Assembly: GCA_005502805.1 (NCBI GenBank)
Contig: SCMY01000001.1
Location: 372,001-436,000 of the forward strand
Source of the DNA: Rhizobiales bacterium 2SD
GTDB taxonomy: Bacteria; Pseudomonadota; Alphaproteobacteria; Rhizobiales; Beijerinckiaceae
Direction of reading: 5' to 3'
Length of the DNA stretch: 64,000 nt
Below the pieces are notes generated by a model. That model worked only from the letters and a program-made list of their open reading frames with translations. It did no database searches and was not told where the DNA came from. Shown here piece by piece: positions 34,912 to 43,500 of the stretch (position 1 is the stretch's first letter; the number at the start of each line of letters is the position of its first letter). The position numbers were made by a program, and so were the translations under genes.

Positions 34912-35745
34912 ATGACCGCCACGCTGACATTGCCGGATGGCCGCAGGCTCGACCTCGGCGCCAGGCCCCTGCTGATGGGCGTGGTCAACGTCACCCCGGA
35001 TTCGTTTTCCGACGGCGGCCTTTTCGCCGATCCAGCGGTCGCGGTCGCGCATGGGCTGACATTGGCACGGCAGGGCGCCGACATCGTCGATGTCGGCGGC
35101 GAGTCGACCCGGCCGGACCATACCCGCCTCGATGCAAGCAGCGAGCTCGCCCGGGTCATGCCGGTGATCACGGGGATCGCCGCGCAGAGCGACATCCCGA
35201 TCTCGATCGACACCTACAAGGCCGAGGTCGCCGAGGCCGCGCTGAAAGCCGGCGCCGCGATCGTCAACGATGTCTGGGGCGCGCAGCGCGAGCCGGCTAT
35301 CGCCGGCGTCGCCGCCCGCCACGGCGCGCCGATCGTGCTGATGCATAATCGCGAGGAGGTCGATCCCGACATCGACATCCTCTCCGACGTCCTGCGCTTC
35401 CTCGAGCGCTCGATCGCGATCGCCATCGAGGCCGGCGTGCCACGCAGCCAGATCGTCGTCGATCCCGGCATCGGCCGCTTCGGCAAGACCGCCGAGCAGT
35501 CGCTGCTGCTGATGAGAGAGCTGCGCCGCCTCGGCGAGCTCGGCTGCCCGGTCCTGCTTGGCGCCTCGCGCAAATCGGTGCTCGGCCATGTCATCGGCAA
35601 GGCGGTTCCGGCGGAGCGCGTCGCCGCCAGCATCGCTGCGCACCTTTACGGCGTCACACAGGGCGCCGCCATCATCCGCGCCCATGACGTCGACGAGCAT
35701 GTCGACGCCTTGAAAATCTGGGCAGCGATCGGAGCAGCACGATGA
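34912..35745 (+). CDS. folP: Dihydropteroate synthase
   Basis: 277 aa from the ATG at 34912. It condenses p-aminobenzoate with dihydropterin pyrophosphate in folate synthesis and is the sulfonamide target. Signatures: MGVVNVTPDSFSDGG near 22-36, VDVGGESTRPDH, SIDTYKAEVAEAAL, VDPGIGRFGKT and GASRKSVLG. A TTG at 34849 would add 21 residues without family similarity; the ribosome site before the ATG is weak, so the start is the least certain point. It begins the operon folP-folB-folK with 4-nt overlaps. Confidence 0.95.
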   Translation: MTATLTLPDGRRLDLGARPLLMGVVNVTPDSFSDGGLFADPAVAVAHGLTLARQGADIVDVGGESTRPDHTRLDASSELARVMPVITGIAAQSDIPISIDTYKAEVAEAALKAGAAIVNDVWGAQREPAIAGVAARHGAPIVLMHNREEVDPDIDILSDVLRFLERSIAIAIEAGVPRSQIVVDPGIGRFGKTAEQSLLLMRELRRLGELGCPVLLGASRKSVLGHVIGKAVPAERVAASIAAHLYGVTQGAAIIRAHDVDEHVDALKIWAAIGAAR

Positions 35746-36110
35746 GCGCGACCGGGCAGATCTTCATCGAGGCGCTCGACCTCTACGCCTATCACGGCCA
35801 TTTCGCCGAGGAGGGACGGCTCGGCCAGCGCTTCTCGATGGACCTCGTCCTCGACTGCGACCTGCGCGCCTCCTCGCACAGCGACAACATCGCCGACACC
35901 GTCGACTATGGTGAGGTCGTCGGCCTGGTCACGCGCACCTTCTCGGCCAAACGCTTCAAGCTACTGGAGGCGGCGGCGCGGGCGCTCGCCGAAGCGATCC
36001 TGGCGGAGTATCCGGCGGTGACCCGCGTGGCGGTCACCTTGCGCAAGCCGGCTCCGCCCATTCCCGGCCGGATGGAATCGGTCGGCATCAAGCTGGACTT
36101 CACGCGGTGA
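35742..36110 (+). CDS. folB: Dihydroneopterin aldolase
   Basis: 122 aa, full length. It cleaves dihydroneopterin to 6-hydroxymethyl-dihydropterin and glycolaldehyde. Recognisable by FIEALDLYAYHGHFAEEGRL at the start, FSMDLVLDCDL, DNIADTVDYGEVVGLV and the C-terminal VTLRKPAPPIPGRMESVGI. The ATG overlaps the folP stop (ATGA), and its end overlaps the folK start, so the three are translated as a coupled unit. Confidence 0.95.
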   Translation: MSATGQIFIEALDLYAYHGHFAEEGRLGQRFSMDLVLDCDLRASSHSDNIADTVDYGEVVGLVTRTFSAKRFKLLEAAARALAEAILAEYPAVTRVAVTLRKPAPPIPGRMESVGIKLDFTR

Positions 36111-36631
36111 GCATTGCGGCGACGCTCGGCCTCGGCGGCAATATCGGCGATCCCGTCGCCGCTTTCGCGGTCGCGCTGGCGCGATTGCGCACTCACGCCG
36201 CCGTCGAGGTGAAGGCGACTTCCTCGGTCTGGCGCACCGCGCCCTGGGGCAAGCTCGACCAGCCCGAATTCCGCAACATGGCGGTGCTGGTCGAGACCTC
36301 GCTCGCAGCCGACGACCTGCTCGTGCTCTGCCTCGCCATCGAGCGCGAGAGCGGCCGCGAGCGGCGCGAGCGCTGGGGTCCGCGCACGCTCGACATCGAC
36401 ATCCTGACCTATGGCAAAGCGACGATCGAGCGGCCGGGGCTACAAATCCCGCATCCGCGCATCGCCGAGCGCGCCTTCGTGCTGGCGCCGCTGGCGGAGA
36501 TCGCACCGGACATCGTGATCGGAAAGCGCAGCGTCGCCAGGTTGTTGGCGGCGATCGCGAGCGATGACATCAGCCGCGATGCCGAAGGCACGACGCGGCT
36601 GGAAGGCATGCTGGCAGTTCAGCCGGGCTGA
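36107..36631 (+). CDS. folK: 2-amino-4-hydroxy-6-hydroxymethyldihydropteridine pyrophosphokinase
   Basis: 174 aa from a GTG that overlaps the folB stop (GTGA). It transfers pyrophosphate from ATP to hydroxymethyl-dihydropterin, feeding FolP. Motifs: the start ATLGLGGNIGDP, SSVWRTAPWGKLDQPEFRNM and the signature RWGPRTLDIDILTYG with its catalytic Asp pair, then IPHPRIAERAFVLAPLAEIA. It ends 4 nt before the stop of the convergent fabI gene. Confidence 0.95.
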   Translation: MSIAATLGLGGNIGDPVAAFAVALARLRTHAAVEVKATSSVWRTAPWGKLDQPEFRNMAVLVETSLAADDLLVLCLAIERESGRERRERWGPRTLDIDILTYGKATIERPGLQIPHPRIAERAFVLAPLAEIAPDIVIGKRSVARLLAAIASDDISRDAEGTTRLEGMLAVQPG

Positions 36632-36635
36632 ACCC

Positions 36636-37475
36636 TCACTCGCCCTTGTCGAGCGAGATGTCCGGCGCGGTCGGCACCTTCATGCCGACGACATGGTAGC
36701 CGGCGTCGACATGCATGATCTCGCCGGTGATGCCGCGCGACATGTCGGAGACCAGGAACACCGCCGTCTCGCCGACCTCCTCGATGGTGACGGTGCGGCG
36801 CAGCGGCGAGTTGTACTCGTTCCACTTCAGGATGTAGCGGAAATCACCGATCCCGGAGGCCGCCAGCGTCTTGATCGGCCCGGCCGAGATCGCGTTGACG
36901 CGGATCTTCTGCGGGCCGAGATCGGCGGCGAGATACTGCACGCTCGATTCCAGCGCAGCCTTGGCGACGCCCATGACGTTGTAGTGCGGCATCCACTTCT
37001 CGGCGCCGTAATAGGTCAGCGTCAGCAGCGAACCGCCATCCGGCATCAGCTTCTCGGCGCGCTGGGTGATCGCCGTGAAGGAGTAGCAGGAGATCAGCAG
37101 CGACTTCGAGAAATTGGCCTCGCTCGTATCGACATAGCGGCCGGTGAGCTCGTCCTTGTCGGAGAAGGCGATGCAGTGCACGACGAAGTCGAGCTTGCCC
37201 CAGAGCTTCTCGATCTGCGCGAAGACCGCGTCGATCGTCGCTCCGTCGGTGACGTCGCAATGGCCCACGACATGGCCACCGAGCTGCTGCGCCAGCGGCT
37301 CGACCCGCTTCTTCAAGGCATCGCCCTGGTAGGTGAAGGCGAGTTCGGCGCCGGCATCCGCCGCAGCCTTGGCGATACCCCAGGCGATCGAGCGGTTGTT
37401 GGCGACGCCCATGACGAGACCGCGCTTGCCCCGCAGGAGGTTGGCGGTCGGGGCGGCGCTGCTGGATTCAGGCAT
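36636..37475 (-). CDS. fabI: Enoyl-[acyl-carrier-protein] reductase (NADH)
   Basis: 279 aa from ATG 37475, with AAGG 7-10 nt upstream. It reduces trans-2-enoyl-ACP in fatty acid elongation. FabI hallmarks: GKRGLVMGVANNRSIAWGIA (the atypical Rossmann motif), the active-site pair in YNVMGVAKAALE (Y-x6-K), LTYYGAEKWMP and KTLAASGIGDFR. Length is usual. It is the triclosan-type target. It converges with folK and is followed upstream by the DnaJ-like gene on the same strand. Confidence 0.96.
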   Translation of the reverse strand: MPESSSAAPTANLLRGKRGLVMGVANNRSIAWGIAKAAADAGAELAFTYQGDALKKRVEPLAQQLGGHVVGHCDVTDGATIDAVFAQIEKLWGKLDFVVHCIAFSDKDELTGRYVDTSEANFSKSLLISCYSFTAITQRAEKLMPDGGSLLTLTYYGAEKWMPHYNVMGVAKAALESSVQYLAADLGPQKIRVNAISAGPIKTLAASGIGDFRYILKWNEYNSPLRRTVTIEEVGETAVFLVSDMSRGITGEIMHVDAGYHVVGMKVPTAPDISLDKGE

Positions 37476-37573
37476 CTGAGACCTTCGAACTGGACGAACC
37501 GGCAAAAAGAGAACCGGACGGTCTCATAACCGAGGCAGTCGAAGGGTGGAAGCGTCCCGTGCCGAATTCCTGT

Positions 37574-38503
37574 TCAGGCGTCCCGGCCCGCCCGCGCCTT
37601 CATCAGCGCGGTCAGTTCGGCGTCCTCGGTAGGCATCTCGATGTCGATCGAAACGAAGAGGTCGCCGTGCTCGCCCTTCTTCGCGCCGGGCAGGCCCTTG
37701 CCGCGCAGGCGGAACTGGCGCGCCGTGCCGGTCAGCGGCGGCACTTTCATCTCGACGGCTCCACCGAGCGTCGGCACATGGATCGGCCCGCCCAGCACCG
37801 CAGTCGCGAGCGGCACCGCGACGCGTGCGCGCAGATTGGTGCCATCGACGGTGAAGCGGGAATCGGGCTTCACCTTGATCGTCATCAGGACGTCGCCGGC
37901 CTCGCCGGTGAGTGGATGGGTCTGGCCGAGGCCGCGCAGGCGCATGACCTTCCCGTCGGCGACGCCTTCGGGGATCGTCACCTCGACCTCGCGCCCGCCG
38001 GGCAGCTTCACCCGGCGCGTGCCGCCATTGACCGCTTCGGCCAGGCCGACTTCCAGCGTGAAGCTCTGCTCCGGCGGCTTCTGCGGCTGGCTCTGCCGGC
38101 CACGCCCGCCGCCGCGCCTGGCGGCATCGCCGAAGAGCGAGCCGAAGATGTCGGCCGGGTCGAAGCCGGCATCGCCGCCGCGGCCGAAAGGCGCGCCGCC
38201 ACCGTCGAAATGGAAGTCGAAGCCGCCATGCTGCGCGCCGCGGCGCCCGCCGCCCATGCCCTCGAAGCCGGAGAAGCGCGGCTTGCCCTCGGCGTCGATC
38301 TCGCCGCGGTCGAACTGCTTGCGCTTGTCGGCGTCGCCGAGGACCTCATAGGCGGTGTTCAGCTCGGAGAATTTCTCCTGCGCCTTCGGGTCGCCCTGGT
38401 TGCGGTCGGGGTGCAGGTCCTTGGCGCGGCGGCGATAAGCCTTCTTGATCTCGGCCTCGTCGGCCGATTTCGCCACGCCCAGAACCTGATACGGATCACG
38501 CAT
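37574..38503 (-). CDS. DnaJ/CbpA-like co-chaperone
   Basis: 309 aa. N-terminal J domain with [20 protein letters not shown] and the HPD motif in [11 protein letters not shown] Gly-rich linker contains [11 protein letters not shown] and FGRGGDAG. C-terminal substrate-binding domains follow ([40 protein letters not shown]). There is no CxxCxGxG zinc finger, so it is CbpA-like (class B) rather than DnaJ. It stimulates Hsp70 ATPase in the cytoplasm. Its stop is about 100 nt from the fabI start and both are on the minus strand. Confidence 0.9.
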   Translation of the reverse strand: MRDPYQVLGVAKSADEAEIKKAYRRRAKDLHPDRNQGDPKAQEKFSELNTAYEVLGDADKRKQFDRGEIDAEGKPRFSGFEGMGGGRRGAQHGGFDFHFDGGGAPFGRGGDAGFDPADIFGSLFGDAARRGGGRGRQSQPQKPPEQSFTLEVGLAEAVNGGTRRVKLPGGREVEVTIPEGVADGKVMRLRGLGQTHPLTGEAGDVLMTIKVKPDSRFTVDGTNLRARVAVPLATAVLGGPIHVPTLGGAVEMKVPPLTGTARQFRLRGKGLPGAKKGEHGDLFVSIDIEMPTEDAELTALMKARAGRDA

Positions 38504-38587
38504 TCAAACACACCCCCGGAGGATTCGTAGTCCGGCGTACCGGAACCGCATCCTAGATGGGAAGACTGTGGCGCAGTTGCAACAGCC

Positions 38588-39127
38588 TCAGGCCGCGCCT
38601 TTCCAGGGTTTTGCGTCCTTCACCGCCCATTCGCCGCCGGACGGACGGCAGGCGGTGCCTTGCAGCTTCACCGGGCCGGTCTGCAGGCTCATCGAGGCCA
38701 GGAACGCCCGGCAGATCTCGTCCGATTTCAGGAACGGCCCACCGACCGGGGTGAAGACGCCCTTCATGCCGCTCTGGGCATTGTCCCAGGACACCGGCGC
38801 GCCATTGCCCTGCGGGTCGAGCGCCAGCGCCATTGCGCCTTCCGCCCGGCGCCAGTCCTCCGGCCCGAGATCGGGCGCAAGCGAAGCGAGCGGGCTCTTG
38901 CCCTCGACGGCGCGCGCCGGCAGCACCGAGGCGGTGGTCATCGCGACCTCGTCCTCGGCCTTGCTGGAGAGGCCCATGATCGGGAAGGAGATCGAGCAAC
39001 CAGCCGCAGCCAATCCCAACAGGAGCGCGCCGGCGAGCGATGCCCCGCGTGCAAGGGGAGTGCGCTCACAGGGGCTCTGGCTCCGCTGCGCGCGGAGCTT
39101 ATATATGACTGCCAAATCAAACCGCAT
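38588..39127 (-). CDS. Surface-antigen-like lipoprotein (RT0821/Lpp0805 type)
   Basis: 179 aa. After a long polar N-terminus, a hydrophobic stretch [17 protein letters not shown] ends in a lipobox, so the mature protein should be lipidated at Cys44. The mature part resembles the 17-kDa surface-antigen group: [54 protein letters not shown] and a conserved CRAF...[11 protein letters not shown] pair of Cys. Probably outer-membrane associated; no enzymatic role is known. The start overlaps the region in front of divergent pdxH, so a shorter N-terminus is possible. Confidence 0.8.
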   Translation of the reverse strand: MRFDLAVIYKLRAQRSQSPCERTPLARGASLAGALLLGLAAAGCSISFPIMGLSSKAEDEVAMTTASVLPARAVEGKSPLASLAPDLGPEDWRRAEGAMALALDPQGNGAPVSWDNAQSGMKGVFTPVGGPFLKSDEICRAFLASMSLQTGPVKLQGTACRPSGGEWAVKDAKPWKGAA

Positions 39128-39177
39128 TGCGGATCGCGCTCGCCCAACGCTTCCTGAAACCTTCGAGGATTAAGCAC

Positions 39178-39792
39178 GTGAATGCGTTAATGAGCGGTGA
39201 CTTCACCGAAGCGAGCGAGCCCTTCGCCCTGTTCGAGAGCTGGCTGGAGGAGGCCAAGGCTTCCGAGCCGAACGACCCGAACGGCATGGCGCTCTCGACC
39301 GTCGACGCCGACGGCATGCCCAATGTCCGCATGGTCCTGCTGAACGGCCGTGGCCCCGACCGCTTCGTGTTCTACACCAACACCCAGAGCCAGAAGGGCG
39401 AGGAGCTCGCCGGCCAGCCCAAGGCGGCCGCGCTGTTCCACTGGAAGAGCCTGCGCCGGCAGGTCCGCATCCGCGGCCCGGTCAGCCGCGTCAGCGACGC
39501 CGAGGCCGACGCCTATTTCCAGTCGCGCCCGCGCGATAGCCGCATCGGCGCCTGGGCCTCGCAGCAGTCGCGGCCGCTCGAAAGCAGATTCGCGCTGGAA
39601 AAAGCAGTGGCGAGCTACGCGCTGAAATTCGGCGTCGGCGAGGTGCCGCGCCCGCCGCACTGGACCGGCTTCCGCATCGCGCCGGTCTATATGGAGTTCT
39701 GGCGCGACGGCGCCTTTCGCCTGCACGACCGCATCGTCTTCCGCCGCGCCACGCCCGCCGACGCCTGGACGAAGACCCGGCTCTACCCCTGA
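39178..39792 (+). CDS. pdxH: Pyridoxine/pyridoxamine 5'-phosphate oxidase
   Basis: 204 aa from the GTG at 39178, preceded by GAGGAT; an upstream TTG would collide with the divergent gene and has no ribosome site. The FMN enzyme makes pyridoxal 5'-phosphate. Signatures: [73 protein letters not shown] and the end DRIVFRRA...W...RLYP. It heads a run of four same-strand genes with small gaps or 4-nt overlaps. Confidence 0.95.
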   Translation: MNALMSGDFTEASEPFALFESWLEEAKASEPNDPNGMALSTVDADGMPNVRMVLLNGRGPDRFVFYTNTQSQKGEELAGQPKAAALFHWKSLRRQVRIRGPVSRVSDAEADAYFQSRPRDSRIGAWASQQSRPLESRFALEKAVASYALKFGVGEVPRPPHWTGFRIAPVYMEFWRDGAFRLHDRIVFRRATPADAWTKTRLYP

Positions 39793-39805
39793 GGATCGCC
39801 CCTCC

Positions 39806-40582
39806 ATGGCCATGCCGACATTCGATTTTCCGAAGACCGAGCCGGGCAAGCGCCCGGTCATGCTGCTGACCGGCGCCAGCCGCGGCATCGGCCATGCCAC
39901 GGTGATGCAGTTCGCGATGGCCGGCTGGCGTATCCTCTCCTGCTCGCGGCAGGCCTTCTCCGAGAAGTGCCCCTGGCCCTCGGGCGCCGACGACCATGTC
40001 CAGATCGATCTCGGCGATCCCGAGGACACGATGCGCGGCATCGCCGAGATCAAGAAGCGCCTCGCCGCCGAGGGCGGCAAACTCAACGCGCTGGTCAACA
40101 ATGCCGGCATCTCGCCGAAGGGGCCGAAGGGCGGGCGCCTCGGCGCAGCCTCGACCTCGTTCAACGACTGGCACCAGGTCTTCCAGGTCAACTTCTTCGC
40201 GCCGATCATGCTGGCGCGCGGCCTGCTCGACGAGCTGACCGCGGCGAAGGGCGCCATCGTCAACGTCACCTCGATCGCCGGCTCGCGCGTCCATCCCTTC
40301 GCGGGAGCGGCCTATGCGACCTCGAAGGCGGCGCTCGCTAGCCTGACCCGCGAAATGGCGGCCGATTTCGGCCCGCTCGGCATCCGCGTCAACGCGATAT
40401 CGCCCGGCGAGATCGACACCGCCATCCTCTCGCCCGGCACCGAGAAGATCGTCGAGAAGCTGCCGATGCAGCGCCTCGGCAAGACCGACGAGGTCGCCAA
40501 GGCGATCTATTTCCTCTGCACCGACGCGTCGAGCTACGTCACCGGCGCCGAGCTCCACATCAATGGCGGGCAGCACGTGTGA
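39806..40582 (+). CDS. SDR-family NAD(P)-dependent oxidoreductase
   Basis: 258 aa. Rossmann motif TGASRGIGHATVMQ at about 22-35, NNAG in LVNNAGISPKG, catalytic Ser in VNVTSIAGSRVHP, YxxxK in AAYATSKAALAS and the C-terminal TGAELHINGGQHV. It starts 13 nt after pdxH and its stop overlaps the NUDIX start (GTGTGA). The substrate is unknown; its neighbours do not suggest one. A housekeeping role with conserved synteny to pdxH is my inference. Confidence 0.9.
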   Translation: MAMPTFDFPKTEPGKRPVMLLTGASRGIGHATVMQFAMAGWRILSCSRQAFSEKCPWPSGADDHVQIDLGDPEDTMRGIAEIKKRLAAEGGKLNALVNNAGISPKGPKGGRLGAASTSFNDWHQVFQVNFFAPIMLARGLLDELTAAKGAIVNVTSIAGSRVHPFAGAAYATSKAALASLTREMAADFGPLGIRVNAISPGEIDTAILSPGTEKIVEKLPMQRLGKTDEVAKAIYFLCTDASSYVTGAELHINGGQHV

Positions 40583-41061
40583 GCGGTCAGGACAACGGCC
40601 AGGTTATTCGCTTCCCCAATCCCGCCCGAGCTGCGGCGCGCCCGGTGCTCGCCGCCTCGGTCGCCGTCTTCCGCGACGGCAAGGTCCTGCTGGCGACGCG
40701 GACGAAGCCGCCGGCTGATCAACTCTGGTCGCTGCCCGGCGGCAAGGTCGAAGCTGGCGAGAGTCTGGAGGCCGCTGCGCTCCGCGAACTGGAGGAGGAG
40801 GTCGGCGTCAGCGCGCGGATCATCGGCTTCAACCGCCATGTCGAGATCGTCGGCCGCGATCCCAAGGGCGCGGTGACCCATCATTTCGTCATCGCCTCCT
40901 ATGTCGGGGAATGGCTCTTCGGCGAGCCGCAGCCGGGACCGGAGGCCGGCGCAGTGATGTGGGCCGATCCGCTCAAGCTGGGCGGCCTGCCGACCACGCG
41001 CGAGCTCGGTGACGTGCTGCGCCGCGCTGCGGCCATGGTCGCGCGCGACGCTGGCGCATGA
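40579..41061 (+). CDS. NUDIX hydrolase
   Basis: 160 aa from a GTG overlapping the SDR stop. The Nudix box reads GGKVEAGESLEAAALRELEE followed by EVGV, fitting G-x5-E-x7-R-E-U-x-E-E-x-G-U, so Mg-dependent hydrolysis of a nucleoside diphosphate linked to another group is expected. The N-terminal strand VLAASVAVFRDGKVLLATRT precedes the box. ADP-ribose or other nucleotide sugars are possible substrates. It overlaps the next gene by 4 nt. Confidence 0.9.
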   Translation: MSGQDNGQVIRFPNPARAAARPVLAASVAVFRDGKVLLATRTKPPADQLWSLPGGKVEAGESLEAAALRELEEEVGVSARIIGFNRHVEIVGRDPKGAVTHHFVIASYVGEWLFGEPQPGPEAGAVMWADPLKLGGLPTTRELGDVLRRAAAMVARDAGA

Positions 41062-41504
41062 TCAGGCCGGCCCCAGCAATCCTCGCTCTCATCGCGCTGG
41101 CCGCGAGCCCTCAGGTGCTGCTGGCCCAGGCGCGACGGCCGGCCCAGCCGCAGCAACAGCAGCAACGCCCGGCCGAACCGGCTCCGGAACCGGAAACGCC
41201 GGCCCCGCCCTATGAACCGCAATTGCTGCAGCTCGCGGAGATCATCGGCTCGCTTTCCTATCTGCGCACGCTCTGCGAGACCCGTGAGGCGCAGGACTGG
41301 CGCGAGCGCATGGCAGCGCTGCTCGACTCGGAGGGGCGCTCGCCGCAGCGGCGCGAGCGGCTGGCGAGCGCCTATAATCGCGGCTTCCGCGCCTACTCGG
41401 CGACGCATCGCACCTGCAGCGACGGCACGCAGGAAGCCTCTTCCCGTCTTGCCCAGGAGGGCGAGAAACTCGCCAAGGCGCTCGCCGGCCGGTTCGGCGG
41501 CTGA
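41058..41504 (+). CDS. TIGR02301-like exported protein
   Basis: 148 aa. A signal peptide (MIRPAPAILALIALAASPQV, ending near LLAQA) leads to a Pro/Gln-rich linker with five Gln in a row and then a helical domain: LQLAEIIGSLSYLRTLCETR, WRERMAALLDSEG, YNRGFRAYSATHRTCSDGT. Two Cys are spaced as in the alphaproteobacterial family TIGR02301, which has no known function and is probably periplasmic. It overlaps the NUDIX stop by 4 nt. Confidence 0.85.
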   Translation: MIRPAPAILALIALAASPQVLLAQARRPAQPQQQQQRPAEPAPEPETPAPPYEPQLLQLAEIIGSLSYLRTLCETREAQDWRERMAALLDSEGRSPQRRERLASAYNRGFRAYSATHRTCSDGTQEASSRLAQEGEKLAKALAGRFGG

Positions 41505-41792
41505 CCCGGCAGACGGACACCGGCTGCCCGTTTTCGGGACAATCCAGGGCCCTCACAACGGGTTTGGCCGCCAATTCGCCTCCGGCAGACCATGCGACGC
41601 TCCAATTTCGGCACGGACCTGCGCCATCCTTAGGCAGAATTGTCCCCCGCGAATTAACCTTTCTTAAAGACCATGATGGCGCCCGGCCGCCGCGGATCGT
41701 ATCCTTACCGGGCAAATCACTGGAATGGTCGCGGTCCATGCGCGCCCGTTCCGTCCGACAGGTTCCTTTCGACGCCGGATACCGCTGCCTTC

Positions 41793-42062
41793 ATGTCCGC
41801 TCTCTCCGACGACCTGCCGCTCGACCCGACTCTCGCCGAGGACGTCAAGGACGCCCGGCGCGTCGCCTATTGCTATGTCGAGGACGCCTTCATCGAGGCG
41901 CGCCAGGACGGGCTCGATTCCGACTCGCTCGCCCACGCCGCCCTGTTCGCGGCGATGCGCACGCTGGTCGAGACCTATGGCGAGGAGGCGACAGCCGTCT
42001 TCGCCGAGGCCCTGCCCGAGAAGATCCGCTGCGGCAACTTCACCACCGGCACGCGCCACTGA
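41793..42062 (+). CDS. Small conserved-looking protein of unknown function
   Basis: 89 aa from the ATG at 41793 (MSALSDDLPLDPTLAEDVKD). Mostly helical and acidic, with YCYVEDAFIEARQDGLDSDS and LFAAMRTLVETYGEEATAVF. No signal peptide or metal motif. The long frame upstream of this ATG reads as basic, low-complexity sequence and was not included. The stop TGA abuts the convergent HxlR stop across TGATCA. Coding bias supports it; I do not recognise a named family. Confidence 0.65.
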   Translation: MSALSDDLPLDPTLAEDVKDARRVAYCYVEDAFIEARQDGLDSDSLAHAALFAAMRTLVETYGEEATAVFAEALPEKIRCGNFTTGTRH

Positions 42063-42410
42063 TCATTCTGCCGCCACCGGCAGCCTGCTGCGCCCGGAAT
42101 GGGCGAGGCCCCATAGCGACAGGACATGGGCGGCATCGTTGAGCGCCGTCCCGGCCGGCGTCAGCGAATACTCGACCCGCAGCACCGCTTCATCGAAGGC
42201 TTCGCGCCGGACGACGCCGTCACGCTCCATCTCGCGCAACTGCTCGTAGAGCACCTTCTCGCTGATGCCCGGCAGGCGCCGGCGCAATTCACCGAAGCGC
42301 AGCGCCCGTTCGTGCAACTCCCACAGGATCGCGGACTTCCAGCGACCGCCGATCACCGACAGCGCCTGACCCAGCCCGCATTCGTCCGGCAGATTGATCC
42401 TGACTGGCAT
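42063..42410 (-). CDS. HxlR-family transcriptional regulator
   Basis: 115 aa from ATG 42410, with an excellent GGAGGAAGG just upstream. Typical HxlR winged HTH: CGLGQALSVIGGRWKSAILW, RFGELRRRLPGISEKVLYEQ and VEYSLTPAGTALNDA. HxlR proteins respond to electrophiles or redox stress and usually control a divergent oxidoreductase. Here the divergent gene is an NADP-dependent reductase, with a clear palindrome in between. Confidence 0.93.
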   Translation of the reverse strand: MPVRINLPDECGLGQALSVIGGRWKSAILWELHERALRFGELRRRLPGISEKVLYEQLREMERDGVVRREAFDEAVLRVEYSLTPAGTALNDAAHVLSLWGLAHSGRSRLPVAAE

Positions 42411-42429
42411 AGCCTTCCTCCAATCGACC

Positions 42430-42447
42430 ACTTACTTTCATGTAAGT
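42430..42447. promoter_or_regulatory. Candidate HxlR operator
   Basis: ACTTAC-tttcat-GTAAGT: perfect 6-bp arms spaced by 6 nt, followed by an A/T-rich stretch (ATTGAAATAAAAAATAAAAC). It sits 20 nt before the hxlR-type ATG in the divergent gap. Arms and spacing are like known HxlR/YybR-type sites. Confidence 0.65.
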
Positions 42448-42598
42448 AATTGAAATAAAAAATAAAACTGCAATTTCTCCTGCGGACGCCGCCGGCATGC
42501 GCCGGCATCGGCCGACACAGAAATGCGCGCGACGCCGCACGATCGAAGGCCTGCCTTCTATCGCGGCCGTGCTCGCGCCCCTGTCAGGAGAGCCATCG

Positions 42599-43471
42599 AT
42601 GAATGCCACTGTTTCCGTCATCGGCCTCGGCCGCATGGGTTCCGCCCTTGCCCGGGCCTTCCTCAAGGCCGGCTACACCACCCATGTCTGGAACCGCTCG
42701 CCCGAGAAGGCGTCAGCGCTCACCGGCCAGGGTGCGATCGTCGCGCCGTCGGTGGCCGCCGCCGCGGCCGCCGACATCGTCGTCGTCTGCGTCAGCACCT
42801 ATGCCGATTCGGACAGGTTGCTGCGATCGCCCGAGGTTGCGGCCGCCCTGCGCGGCAAGCTGATCATCCAGGTCTCGTCCGGCTCGCCGAACCAGGCGCG
42901 CGAACAGGCGCAGCGGGCGGCCGACAACGGCACCAGCTATCTCGACGGGGCGATCATGGCGACGCCGGATTTCATCGGCGAGCCCGGCGGCACGATCCTC
43001 TATTCCGGACCGCGGGCGCTGTTCGAGGCGAACCTGCACATCCTCCTGGCGCTCGGCGGCAACCCGCAATTCGTCGGCGAGGATGTCGGCCACGCCTCGG
43101 CGCTCGACCTCTCCCTGCTCGGCCAGATGTGGGGGGCGCTCTTCGGCCAGTTCCAGGCGGCCGCGATCTGCCAGGCCGAGGGCATCGCGCTCGACCTGTT
43201 CGAGGAGCACCGGCTGGCCTTCCAGCCCGTCGTCGAAGGCGCGGTGGTCGACCTCGTCACCCGCATCCGCGACCGCCGCTTTGCTGCGGACTCGCAGACC
43301 CTCGCCTCGCTCGACGTCCACTACGGCGCCTTCAGCCTGCTCCTGCAGCTCTGCGGCGAGCGCGGCCTGCATGACCTCGTCCCCAAGGCGCAGGACGACC
43401 TGTTCCGCAAGGCGATCGCCGCCGGTCATCGCCAGGACGATTTCGCCGCCATCGCGCAGTTCATGCGCTGA
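42599..43471 (+). CDS. NAD(P)-dependent reductase of the imine-reductase/6PGDH-like type
   Basis: 290 aa from ATG 42599 with AGGAG upstream. N-terminal Rossmann domain with VIGLGRMGSALARAFLKAGY and the NADP-type WNRSPEKA. The linker helix and C-terminal all-helical domain include LDLSLLGQMWGALFGQFQAA and HYGAFSLLLQLCGERGL. Of the beta-hydroxyacid dehydrogenase superfamily, it most resembles imine reductases and the many NADP oxidoreductases divergent from HxlR genes. The catalytic Lys of true hydroxyacid dehydrogenases is not apparent. The substrate is not determinable. Confidence 0.87.
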   Translation: MNATVSVIGLGRMGSALARAFLKAGYTTHVWNRSPEKASALTGQGAIVAPSVAAAAAADIVVVCVSTYADSDRLLRSPEVAAALRGKLIIQVSSGSPNQAREQAQRAADNGTSYLDGAIMATPDFIGEPGGTILYSGPRALFEANLHILLALGGNPQFVGEDVGHASALDLSLLGQMWGALFGQFQAAAICQAEGIALDLFEEHRLAFQPVVEGAVVDLVTRIRDRRFAADSQTLASLDVHYGAFSLLLQLCGERGLHDLVPKAQDDLFRKAIAAGHRQDDFAAIAQFMR

Positions 43472-43500
43472 GGACGATACGGGAGGCGGCTGAGCCCGGT

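Noticed and set aside
39127..39177. TTG start for PdxH
   Set aside because: It has no ribosome site and overlaps the divergent lipoprotein start; the GTG at 39178 has GAGGAT in front.
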